Source of the DNA: Rodentolepis nana
Lineage: Eukaryota; Platyhelminthes; Cestoda; Cyclophyllidea; Hymenolepididae
Assembly (NCBI GenBank): GCA_900617975.1
Contig: UZAE01000190.1
Span: forward strand, 1 to 31,141
Length of the DNA stretch: 31,141 nucleotides
Reading direction: 5' to 3'
The notes beneath the pieces are model-generated. The model ran no database searches and was not told the origin of the DNA. It worked only from the letters and a program-made list of their open reading frames with translations. The translations under genes and the position numbers were made by a program. Of the stretch, positions 22,801-29,581 are shown one piece after another. Numbering within the stretch: position 1 is the first letter of the stretch; every line of letters begins with the position of its first letter.

Positions 22801-25800
22801 ATCAAAATTCCTCTCACAAACAATCAATAGAGACCAGAACACTCGCCTCCTCTAGGGGACTTATGAAGTGGATTAATCCCACCACCGAAGGGGAAAAAAC
22901 GTATCCACACAAAGATGGGACAAAATTAGCTGAGAGAGCAAGAAAAATGTAGAAACGGCTGCGCACGCGCACGCAAACACGACCCGCAGCGAATAACCAA
23001 TCACAAGGCCTCAAGAAATCTATCCCATTGAGGTAGAGTAGGGGACTTTTCGCCCACTCACTCAGTCAGTCAGTCTCGAGGCCATTTAGTAGAACTACAG
23101 TAACGGTGCCTACATCGGTAAATGTAGCTGCAACAACACGCAGAGACGCTAACAAATATTGGGCAAACACACGCCTTGCAGTCTTTCGATTTTGATAATA
23201 ACACATGCCCACAATGAAGCAAAAAAGCATTAAAAGACATGGACAAACCATTGTAGGAAGTAAAGGATTTCCAATGTAGAGAAAAGTTAATAAAAATAGA
23301 AGAGCTACAACTATTCTAAGCCATAACGGGAGATGAAATGCGGCAAATGTTATTAAGTTCTCATATTAGATGAGAAAAGAGAAAAACGGCAGCTTCTAAA
23401 CTAGTAAATGGAGAGAAAAAAGTAGAAAAAAAATGCAATATGCCAAGAAATGGTAATAAGGGACAGATAAGTGACAAATGAAATAATTATTAGTCATAGG
23501 AAGAACAAAGTGGAACTCAGTGTGTGGTAGCTAGGAGACAAGACAGGGTTAACAGAATGAACATACACTAGGATAAAAGGCTTTTGCTTCGGTAATTTGA
23601 CTTCACAATAATTCACTTAGTGATAAATAAGCTCCTAAAAGTGGCAGGGGAACAGAGGAAAATATTCGATATGCACCTTCAAAAACTACTAAAAATTTGA
23701 TTGATTAGCAGTTCACAACTGTTACAAGCTACCATAAATTTACCTGGGCTAAAATCGGTGATTACCCCTAGTAGGAAATTAGGGGTCGACACAAAAAAAA
23801 CTCTCAATTTTGTGAAACTGATTAATAAAAGCGCGTGATTCAGCTGATTCAAACACAAGCACAATTGCAGGTCATCGGCAAAAAACCATATTAGGTATAC
23901 TAGGGGGGGGGGGGAATTACAAGATTAAGACGTGTTAGAATTCAAAGAGAGTACGGTTGGCCGAGCCTTTTACTGAATGCTTGCAGGGATAAATTTTGCC
24001 CTCGTGTTAAGAGAACGAAGCATGGGACTGTGTGAAGACGTCCCACTTATTAGTGCGGCGTTTGATCACTGTGAGCATTTAAGTGTCTGGAATAGAAAAT
24101 CTGAAATTTCTCTGACATAAACAAAACAGCCGTAAGCCAAATATTTGTACGAAAATGAAAGTACTTAATGAATAAACTAGTGAAATTGGAATATTGGAAA
24201 TGAACTAACACAAAAGTAAGCAAAAGGCATGCGCCATATCTAGCATTTATTCAAGAGAGAATATTATGGAACAGGAGCACTTGATCCGTAAAGATAAAGA
24301 AAGTGAAGAGAGTTTTCACGGTTTAATGAAAGATCAGAGAGAGCTAGGCCACTTTGAAAATACCTTATATCTTATAGACTTACCTCCACGTGGTGCAACC
24401 TGGGCAACGTATACTCATACGGCAAAAATGTCTATTAACAGGCAGTTGACTTCTCACTTCAAACTACCACCACCCCACTGTATGTCAAATTCGACTACTT
24501 TCACAGTACTCACCTCACCTTTTTATCTATCTTTGTGCCTGTCTCTTTTACATCTTTGAAACACTCTTCTGTTCCTCCTCTCCCTCTCGACCTGTTTCAT
24601 TTTGATGTTCCTTCTCCTCTGTAAAGCCCGAAGTCAACTAAAGGGCTAATGATAACTATCAAAACGCCTGCCATTTGTTCTAATATCTTGACCAAATTAG
24701 GGAAAAATAAACACATTCAATGGATGTTTGCCAATTCTAAAGTGGCACTGAAAAGAGCAACAAAATCAGAACCTGAGAGAGAGGGAGTAATTGCAAACAA
24801 AGTCTGAAAATGGCTTCAACTCCACAAAGATAATGCTAAATGAGCTGAAGCCTAAAATATAATAAGCATGTTAAATTACAATGTGAATAATTGAATAAAG
24901 TAAGAGAACAGATATAGGTTAAAACTCTAAAACTCCCTTGGACACAGAAAATAAATGACATAAATATCCCATATATGAATCTTTGAAAGCTCAATTTGAG
25001 AACAATATGACTTGGCAAAATGACACAAGCGCTTATATGTATAGATTCAAATGCAAAATGCTCTTTAGATGTCCTGGCTAATTTTCAATCTCAAACGGCA
25101 TATTTAATTGGCAACTTATCGATAAATAATAATTGTTTTGGCCAAAAATAATAGTAACTGCAGTAATACTTCCGATATAATGAGAATTAAAGCTTATATC
25201 AGTTATTTTATAACACAAAAGCCAATACGTGGCCAATAGAAGGAAATTGTGGATTTTAAGAGCGTGAAATTGTAGAAATTGTGCGAGTCGATAATTGATG
25301 GTTGAATATTTTGCAAGAGGAGGGAGAGGAGGAAAGAAAATCAAGACTGGGAGTGCCATTAATCGTAATCAAAGCCCCAAAGACCTAAGATAGCGCGGAA
25401 AGACAAACAATCAATTGCTCTAAAGATATTGAGAGCAATCATGTTGAAATGGGATCGGGCACTGATTTCCCGATTTCATTTTCCAGACATAGTACCTCCA
25501 TTTAGCAAAGCCCAAGTATGCTATATTTATGGAAGTTAGAAAAATACTAAAAATCAATACGTAGATTGGAAAGAGAAGACTAAGTCTTCTAGAATATAGC
25601 CAAAAAAACAACCAAATAGTAATAAATTAACCTATTCAAAAAAAATATAATGAGAAATCAAATATGTATAAGGCATATTCAATAAGTACTTAGAGTTCTC
25701 CGCTTGAAATTTGAGACAAGAAATAAAAAGGTGAATATCAAGGTAATCAACGCGCTCGAAAGAGATAAACTTAACTGAACTCATGGGAATTGTTAGATGG

Positions 25801-27185
25801 GAGTTTAGAAAATTCAGAACAATTAGGGCTCACGGCAAAAACGAGTACAATGGCAAGCAGGGTTTGGATAACGTAGATATGAAGCCACCCCACTAACACA
25901 GGAAAAAAATTGGCAAATTTAGTTATTCAAATGGATATTACAAAAAGAAGAATATACCCTGTGAAAAAGTGGACAACTCAAGGCATTCAGAATTACACTA
26001 AAGAAAGATACATGATAGCACTAAATGGATTATTTAGATGCCGACCCAATGATTAGTATTAGTAAATGTTATTTTGTATTTTCGGGAGTATTAATACTGA
26101 AGTCTTTAAGGTACCGATATTACAGACTTCCGTCATAGATGATCAACTCCATTGTCAAAGCCAGTTTTACCAGGATGTGTGGCTTCAGATCAAGATAGGC
26201 GATGGAAAACATGCTTCGCAAATTAAGAGGCATCGATTGTGAATTCCAGGAATGAAAATCAAAGTTACAAAAGAGCGTTTAGTTAAGCATTCATTTTAGG
26301 AAAAGCAGCAACGCCAAGCCCCTTGGTGAGAAACTCAAATTCTATCAGTCATGGGGGCAAATAGCAATATTTTTAAAGCCCGATTTCCAGAATTATTAAA
26401 TATCCTATATTAAGAAGGCATTTGATTATCATGATTCCCCCAGCTTAAAATAATCAGGACTCAAAATTCAAAATTATAAACGAATTATCATGAGCTAGTT
26501 AACAAACTCAAAGACCATCAGCTGGAAAGATGTCAGTAAAAAAGGCATTTAACAAGAGACTGAAGGTAAGGTCGTAATAAAAACAATGAAATGCTGGCTG
26601 GGCTTGGCAGGGAGAATCGGAATAAAGCAAGGGTCTGAAATTAATTCCAAGTTTCGTTTACTTAAATCAGAACTAAATTTGATGGTTACAGAGGCCACAA
26701 TGCCACCTAAAATAGGGTGACATTGAAGCGTGGTCCTTTAAAACTCAGTGTAGTAGAACGCAACTCAATTACAAAATCATTTCAGGCAAAGCACACTTCA
26801 GAAGATGAACTAAGTGCAGTTCAAAATAATAATATAAAAAACTCACATTGACTTCGAGGAGATATCTAAAACCTCTTCCGCGGCAAAGACTTGTTGCTTG
26901 AAAAACTCGATGCGTTTCCCCTCAAAGGCTTGAGCTTTGTTGAACACCTAAAGTAAATGAGAATAAAAGCACCAAAGGACTTAAATTTGAGTACATTATA
27001 CGGAGCATGCTAATAAAGTCAATGGAAAATACCAACTGAGAACTCACTAGTGTCATGTCATCCACATATCTTGGGGTAGCATCAGTAAGGGCAGTAACAG
27101 CATCCTGATATGCTTTTCGTGTTTTTTCCTCTTCTGCAGTAGCTTTTCTCAACTTATCCTCCATTCTACGAAGCTGAAAGCGATC

Positions 27186-27223
<38 letters not shown>

Positions 27224-28391
27224 TAGGGAAATTAGAACAAGACGTGGGGAAAAACAGGGAGCAAATTAGAATCTACGATAAACGAACAAAAAACGAAATC
27301 TGGGTAATGCTTGAATTTCTAATTAATTTGAGGTGTTAAGACAATCAGGAGTCAGCACGTATATGAGGAAAACAGAGAAGGGGAAAAAAGGCCTTACCCT
27401 CTTTGCTCTGCTCTAAAATAAAAGTAACCCGGAAAAAAAACAAATGGACTAGCGTTAGTTACTTAAACTTTTTTAAAGTAAGAGAAACCTAAGTCTGTGT
27501 TAAAAGGATTACTTCAGGGGTTTCATTTTGTCGACATAACATTCTTGGCTGCCAAGTGAAAATCGAATAAATCGGCGTAAAAAAGTAAAGAGCGCGAAAA
27601 ACAAATTCATAAGCACCATCTTAGAGCAATGGGGTGTTACAAAGACTGCACTTACTTCTTTGGCACGTTGCTGGTTAAAAAGGGTATTAAATAAAATTTA
27701 ATATAGTCCATTAATGGTAAAAATGAACAAAGAAATCAGTAAAATTCTTTATTGCAAAAATACACCTACCTGTTCTGGTGTTCCAAAAGGCTCGCTTTTG
27801 GCATTCTGCACCTGAACCTGAAGCGACCGGACAATTTTGCAAGCATGAAAGTATTCCTTTTTGCACTTATTAACCTGTTTGTAGCACTTATGCCAAGTCT
27901 TCTGCGCACTTTCAAACTCCGAGTCTAAGCTCTTAGACTCCTTAAGGGAAGTGGAAATAGAACTTTTGTGGAAATTATCCTTTTGCCAATTTTTAATTCC
28001 TGTTTGAACTGGATTGATCAAATCAGCAGCGACATTCTGAATAAAAGTCACTCAGTAATTTGGCATATTAGCATAAATAATAAAGTTGGTAAAGAGTACA
28101 TACGGAATGTAGTTCGGCAGTATCCTTTGCTTCTTTAGCAAGGCTGGATATTAAATTCGAGGCAGTCCCATACTCCAAACCTGACTTAAGAAATATTTCC
28201 AGCCTAGAAGCAAACTTTTGAAGATTAGCAGAATAAGCCTTTTCGATGTCAGAACGCTCCTGTATCATTGCAATGAGCTCAGTACAGAGTTTGTTAGCAT
28301 TTTCTACTCGCTTAACCGTACGAACATATTGATTTGGTTCCCAAAAACTCGCCATTGTTGTGTTATCGACGTCCGATTCATTTGATTGCAT
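10790..28391 (-). CDS. PACSIN: PACSIN/syndapin (F-BAR and SH3 protein), spliced gene
   Basis: Proteins of this family bend membranes through the F-BAR dimer, and through SH3 they recruit dynamin, N-WASP and synaptojanin during endocytosis and actin remodelling (family knowledge). The reconstructed coding exons are 28391-28104, 28036-27770, 27670-27656, 27412-27398, 27173-27048, 26947-26847, 22057-21937, 18516-18480, 17999-17948, 13578-13400 and 10896-10790. All introns are GT-AG, the phases agree, and the total is 1308 nt (435 residues), within the range of vertebrate PACSINs. Residues 14-311 match F-BAR ([36 protein letters not shown]). Residues about 380-435 are a complete SH3 ([31 protein letters not shown]). 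The linker is short and has no NPF motif. The ATG at 28391 is chosen because it gives an N-terminus of the family's usual length; a second ATG 12 codons on (M-A-S-F-W) is possible. The weakest part is the join across exon 9. Confidence 0.95.
10897..12856 (-). other. PACSIN intron between the SH3 exons
   Basis: Part of a 2.5-kb intron, with a 10-G run at 12171-12180 and a short (CT)n at 12273-12288. No recognised gene or further element. Confidence 0.55.
12857..12870. repeat. target-site duplication, left (copy D)
   Basis: AATGTCTCAAAGCC, identical to 13186-13199 on the other side of the element. Confidence 0.92.
12871..13185 (+). mobile_element. SINE-like retroposon, copy D (full length, with TSD)
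   Basis: This is the best-preserved full-length copy, 315 bp. The 5' end is GGGGTGCGCGACAGACTTACC and the 3' tail is CATTTGATATAAATA. It is flanked by a perfect 14-bp direct repeat AATGTCTCAAAGCC at 12857-12870 and 13186-13199. A duplication of this length plus an A/T-rich 3' tail indicates target-primed reverse transcription, not a cut-and-paste MITE. It lies antisense in the intron that splits the PACSIN SH3 domain. No RNA polymerase III B box is evident, so a tRNA origin is not shown. Confidence 0.93.
13186..13199. repeat. target-site duplication, right (copy D)
   Basis: AATGTCTCAAAGCC, the partner of 12857-12870. Confidence 0.92.
13400..13578 (-). CDS. PACSIN: PACSIN coding exon 10: linker end and first half of SH3
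   Basis: 179 nt, phase 2 to 1, with acceptor cccttatctag and donor CAGG|gtgagt. It encodes a Ser/Gly/Pro-rich linker ([17 protein letters not shown]), then [20 protein letters not shown], the RT-loop half of an SH3. The split glycine codon is completed by exon 11 to give R-Q-G-D-L-F-E. Confidence 0.95.
13579..14180 (-). other. PACSIN intron, 5' of the SH3 exon
   Basis: Intronic or 3' flank of the short isoform. It contains a G-rich stretch near 13690-13710 and no recognised exon. Confidence 0.5.
14181..14186 (-). terminator. polyadenylation signal AATAAA
   Basis: TTTATT on the plus strand is AATAAA on the minus strand, 62 nt after the stop of the alternative terminal exon. A second AATAAA lies about 45 nt further along the minus strand. 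The spacing suits a genuine 3' end. Confidence 0.6.
14248..14504 (-). CDS. PACSIN: PACSIN alternative terminal exon (no SH3)
   Basis: This open segment follows the acceptor cactaacttcgcag and ends in TAA at 14248. It needs one base from the preceding exon, and the phase 1 end of exon 8 supplies it (G|AA, Glu). Joining from exon 9 would hit an early stop, so the two routes exclude each other. It encodes 85 residues rich in Ser, Pro, Thr and Glu (for example [15 protein letters not shown]), with no SH3. No good internal donor is seen. AATAAA on the minus strand lies 62 nt past the stop, with a second one further on. The product would be about 408 residues. A separate nested gene starting at an in-frame ATG near 14540 is the alternative. 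Confidence 0.6.
14505..16269 (-). other. PACSIN intron, between the mariner and the alternative terminal exon
   Basis: Intronic sequence with an 11-C run at 16191-16201. No further exon was recognised. A small linker exon could be missed because linker sequence is not conserved. Confidence 0.5.
16270..17486 (-). mobile_element. degenerate mariner-family DNA transposon
   Basis: The element is 1217 bp with terminal inverted repeats of about 34 bp (16270-16304 and 17452-17486) that share the core GTTCTCAGACAAAT. Both ends are flanked by TA (16268-16269 and 17487-17488), the mariner target. On the minus strand three broken frames encode transposase pieces. The first is a helix-turn-helix segment near 17108-17035 ([14 protein letters not shown]). 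The second is [12 protein letters not shown] near 16900-16850, where the family has G-D-E-T-W. The third, near 16515-16575, is [15 protein letters not shown]. The first catalytic Asp (GDE read as GGE) and the Asp of the H-D-N region are gone, and there are stops and frameshifts, so it is inactive. A 10-C run (16402-16411) lies inside. It sits in the PACSIN intron between exons 9 and 10. Confidence 0.92.
16507..16758 (-). pseudogene. mariner transposase fragment (C-terminal part)
   Basis: This open stretch inside the element retains the block around the third catalytic Asp ([12 protein letters not shown]), preceded by [12 protein letters not shown], where the family has a second catalytic Asp in an H-D-N motif that is missing here. 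Upstream transposase pieces lie in other frames. It is a decayed gene with no function expected. Confidence 0.9.
17948..17999 (-). CDS. PACSIN: PACSIN coding exon 9: linker (52 nt)
   Basis: 52 nt, with acceptor ttatacatatatag and donor TCG|gtgagg. Read from exon 8 (phase 1) it gives [17 protein letters not shown] and ends in phase 2, exactly what the SH3 exon at 13578 needs. Skipping it would put the SH3 exon out of frame with an early stop. The alternative reading of the same bases, [17 protein letters not shown], looks more like a hydrophilic linker but would need additional small exons on both sides. Confidence 0.6.
18480..18516 (-). CDS. PACSIN: PACSIN coding exon 8: linker ([12 protein letters not shown])
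   Basis: 37 nt, phase 0 to 1, with a very strong acceptor (an almost pure C/T tract ending in tcccag) and donor AAAG|gtaaat. The peptide [12 protein letters not shown] follows directly after P-T-F-Q and resembles the E-E-W-N-P-D-L ... K-K that follows the F-BAR in vertebrate PACSINs. This exon is the branch point: its phase 1 end fits both exon 9 and the alternative terminal exon. Confidence 0.8.
18517..21936 (-). other. PACSIN intron between exons 7 and 8
   Basis: About 3.4 kb of intron with a (CA)n tract at 21682-21698. A 119-residue hydrophobic frame on the minus strand (20639-20998) has no splice support and is treated as chance. No other element is recognised. Confidence 0.55.
21937..22057 (-). 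CDS. PACSIN: PACSIN coding exon 7: end of F-BAR
   Basis: 121 nt, phase 2 to 0, with acceptor tttcttttag and donor CAG|gtaagc. It reads [12 protein letters not shown], then D-L-K-K-W-S, then [10 protein letters not shown]. This corresponds to the D-L-R-W-F ... M-P-M-N-W-P-Q-F end of vertebrate F-BAR domains. Confidence 0.95.
22058..24372 (-). other. PACSIN large intron (exon 6 to 7), part downstream of the SINE in gene orientation
   Basis: This is intronic. It contains a 20-G run at 22169-22188 and a 12-G run at 23903-23914. No coding exon was found that fits the phase 2 junction between exons 6 and 7, which already join correctly. Confidence 0.55.
22169..22188. repeat. poly(G) tract, 20 G
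   Basis: Twenty consecutive G on the plus strand, hence poly(C) in the PACSIN pre-mRNA, about 110 nt upstream of exon 7. This is the longest homopolymer in the window and is likely to vary in length. Confidence 0.95.
24373..24680 (+). mobile_element. SINE-like retroposon, copy E
   Basis: The copy starts at ATAGACTTACCTCC, so about the first ten bases of the family 5' end are missing, and it ends at AAAACGCCTGCCATTTGTTC. Flanks CTTATATCTT (24364-24373) and CTAATATCTT (24680-24689) could be a duplicated target site with one mismatch. It lies in the PACSIN exon 6-7 intron, antisense to the gene. Confidence 0.87.
24681..26846 (-). other. PACSIN large intron (exon 6 to 7), part upstream of the SINE in gene orientation
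   Basis: AT-rich intronic sequence with short, unrecognised open frames (the longest is about 93 residues). I see no transposon or RNA gene in this part. Confidence 0.55.
26847..26947 (-). CDS. PACSIN: PACSIN coding exon 6: F-BAR
   Basis: 101 nt, phase 0 to 2, with acceptor tttactttag and donor AT|gtgagt. It reads [20 protein letters not shown], equivalent to the vertebrate segment V-F-E-Q-C-Q-Q-F-E-E-K-R. The split last codon is completed by exon 7 across a 4.8-kb intron. Confidence 0.95.
27048..27173 (-). CDS. PACSIN: PACSIN coding exon 5: F-BAR long helix
   Basis: This exon encodes 42 residues in phase 0, from [10 protein letters not shown] to D-D-M-T-L, with acceptor cgctttcag and donor CTA|gtgagt. 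It matches the PACSIN segment reading L-Q-D-K-V-D-K ... T-T-P-Q-Y-M. A (CT)n tract lies about 17 nt upstream of its acceptor on the sense strand. Confidence 0.95.
27190..27220 (-). repeat. (GA/CT)n microsatellite in a splice polypyrimidine tract
   Basis: About 15 GA units on the plus strand read as (CT)n in the PACSIN pre-mRNA, just upstream of the exon 5 acceptor and downstream of the two microexons. CU-repeat RNA is a classical PTB-type binding site (established knowledge), so this may influence microexon choice. That role is inferred. Confidence 0.9.
27398..27412 (-). CDS. PACSIN: PACSIN microexon b (15 nt, SRAKR)
   Basis: Fifteen nucleotides, AGCAGAGCAAAGAGG, follow the acceptor ttattttag and precede the donor gtaagg. 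The phase and length equal those of microexon a, and the central residues R-A-K are the same, but different synonymous codons are used. The net charge is more basic (S-R-A-K-R against Q-R-A-K-E). It is either an alternative partner of microexon a or is included in tandem with it. Confidence 0.75.
27656..27670 (-). CDS. PACSIN: PACSIN microexon a (15 nt, QRAKE)
   Basis: Fifteen nucleotides, CAACGTGCCAAAGAA, are bounded by a good acceptor (tttttaaccag) and a perfect donor (gtaagt). They read in phase 0 between exon 2 and exon 5. They add five charged residues to the F-BAR tip. They could be skipped without a frameshift. Confidence 0.8.
27770..28036 (-). CDS. PACSIN: PACSIN coding exon 2: F-BAR middle, wedge-loop region
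   Basis: This exon encodes 89 residues in phase 0, with acceptor tttattcag and donor CAG|gtaggt. It contains NWQKDNFHK, the W-x-K-x-Y helix and FHACK, all at PACSIN positions. It ends in G-T-P-E-Q, which matches the T-P-E-Q that precedes the F-BAR tip loop in vertebrate PACSINs. The wedge-loop residues after FHK differ from the vertebrate sequence (see findings). The intron before it is 67 nt. Confidence 0.95.
28104..28391 (-). CDS. PACSIN: PACSIN coding exon 1: start of F-BAR
   Basis: This exon encodes 96 residues in phase 0, from M-Q-S-N-E-S-D to A-E-L-H-S, with donor TCC|gtatgt. It carries the family signature [14 protein letters not shown] and the helix [10 protein letters not shown] typical of PACSIN. 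No in-frame ATG lies further upstream before a stop. An AT-rich 5' flank precedes it. Confidence 0.95.
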
Positions 28392-29407
28392 GATCTTCAA
28401 AGGGCGTAATAGAGTGACAACGAAAATTAACACGAGAAACAGTCGCTTTCAACCGATGGGGGATTACTCGCCATTGAATTTAATACATTAAAACGATTTT
28501 ATTTTTAAATATTTTTTACCAAAAAACGTTAAATAATAGATTTTAAACAATAAAGTTACAATGAATTATTAAACCGCTAAATCTACTTAGTTAATAAATT
28601 GTTTAAAAATATAAATGATTTCATATTCTTTTGTAGTTCAACGAAATTTCTAATGCTTTGAAATCACGACTTACCAGTTAGTGGTTAGAATGTCTAATCA
28701 ATTCATAATAAATTTTTGAGAAAACAGTAATATCAAACAATAAGAAAAAACATTCAAAGGGATGATCCGCAATTCAATAAGTTTGTATATTTTGGATCTC
28801 GTCCACACTTACTAGAAAAATGAAAATTTACTCAAGCAATGAATTGATTATATTATGATTTCTTTTAAATATATTTTCTAAATCATTCAGTTCCATGACT
28901 ATTGAGTTGGCTGAAATATTTTCTTTAATACTTCAAATTTCCACAGCACGAACAAAATATTTGGGTAATCTATTCATTGTTCACCTGCATGATCTGAAAC
29001 CCGAGCAAACAAATATGCAAAAAATAAACGTTATAAAATATTGGAAATATTGTCTAAAGAGATGGATTAATTCAATTCAATTCTTCTATAAATTTAAATA
29101 GATTAATATATTGTTGCACTAACTGGTCAATAATATTTAAACCAATTATCAAATTGCGTATTCTGATTGTTTCAGGCTAAAATATTAATTTTTTCTTATT
29201 GGCAAACAATAAGCATCATGCTGAATAAACTTATTAAATTATCCATTCAACAAAATTTTTATTACCTGCTATTTAAATGCCATTTTCAAGTCATGTGTTT
29301 TACTTTATTATATTTCAGCCAAATAATACATTGTTATAACCTAACACATGAAATTTAGCATTAATTCGCAGTTTTTTAAAACCAAGGTCGCCTGTTGCAG
29401 AAGTATA
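28392..29407. promoter_or_regulatory. divergent intergenic region, possible shared promoter
   Basis: About 1.0 kb separates the PACSIN start (minus) and the STARD10-like start (plus). It is very AT-rich, with long A and T runs, and carries only short frames that look like chance. It must hold both 5' UTRs and at least one promoter. I could not pick out a specific TATA or initiator element with confidence. CGCCTGTTGCAG at 29390-29401 is acceptor-like and lies just before the plus-strand ATG. Confidence 0.5.
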
Positions 29408-29581
29408 ATGACTACTCACGTTGGGGAAGTTAACATTCCAAGTCATCAAGATTTTGAATATTTTGTTAATCTTGCAAAAGATGAAAATTGTTGGGCTAGA
29501 AGCTATACTAGTAAAAGTAAAACACTTCCGATATCAGCTTTCACTCGAGTTATTGACGGAAATGATATCAAGGCTGTTAAA
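29408..29581 (+). CDS. STARD10: STARD10-like exon 1
   Basis: 58 codons, phase 0, with donor AAA|gtattt. It encodes V-N-I-P-S-H-Q-D-F-E-Y-F, like the start of the STARD10 START domain, through G-N-D-I-K-A-V-K. Confidence 0.9.

Noticed and set aside
28895..29358. Two short plus-strand frames in the divergent intergenic region.
   Set aside because: Extremely AT-rich, Ile/Lys/Phe-biased, and not in phase with the STARD10-like exons.
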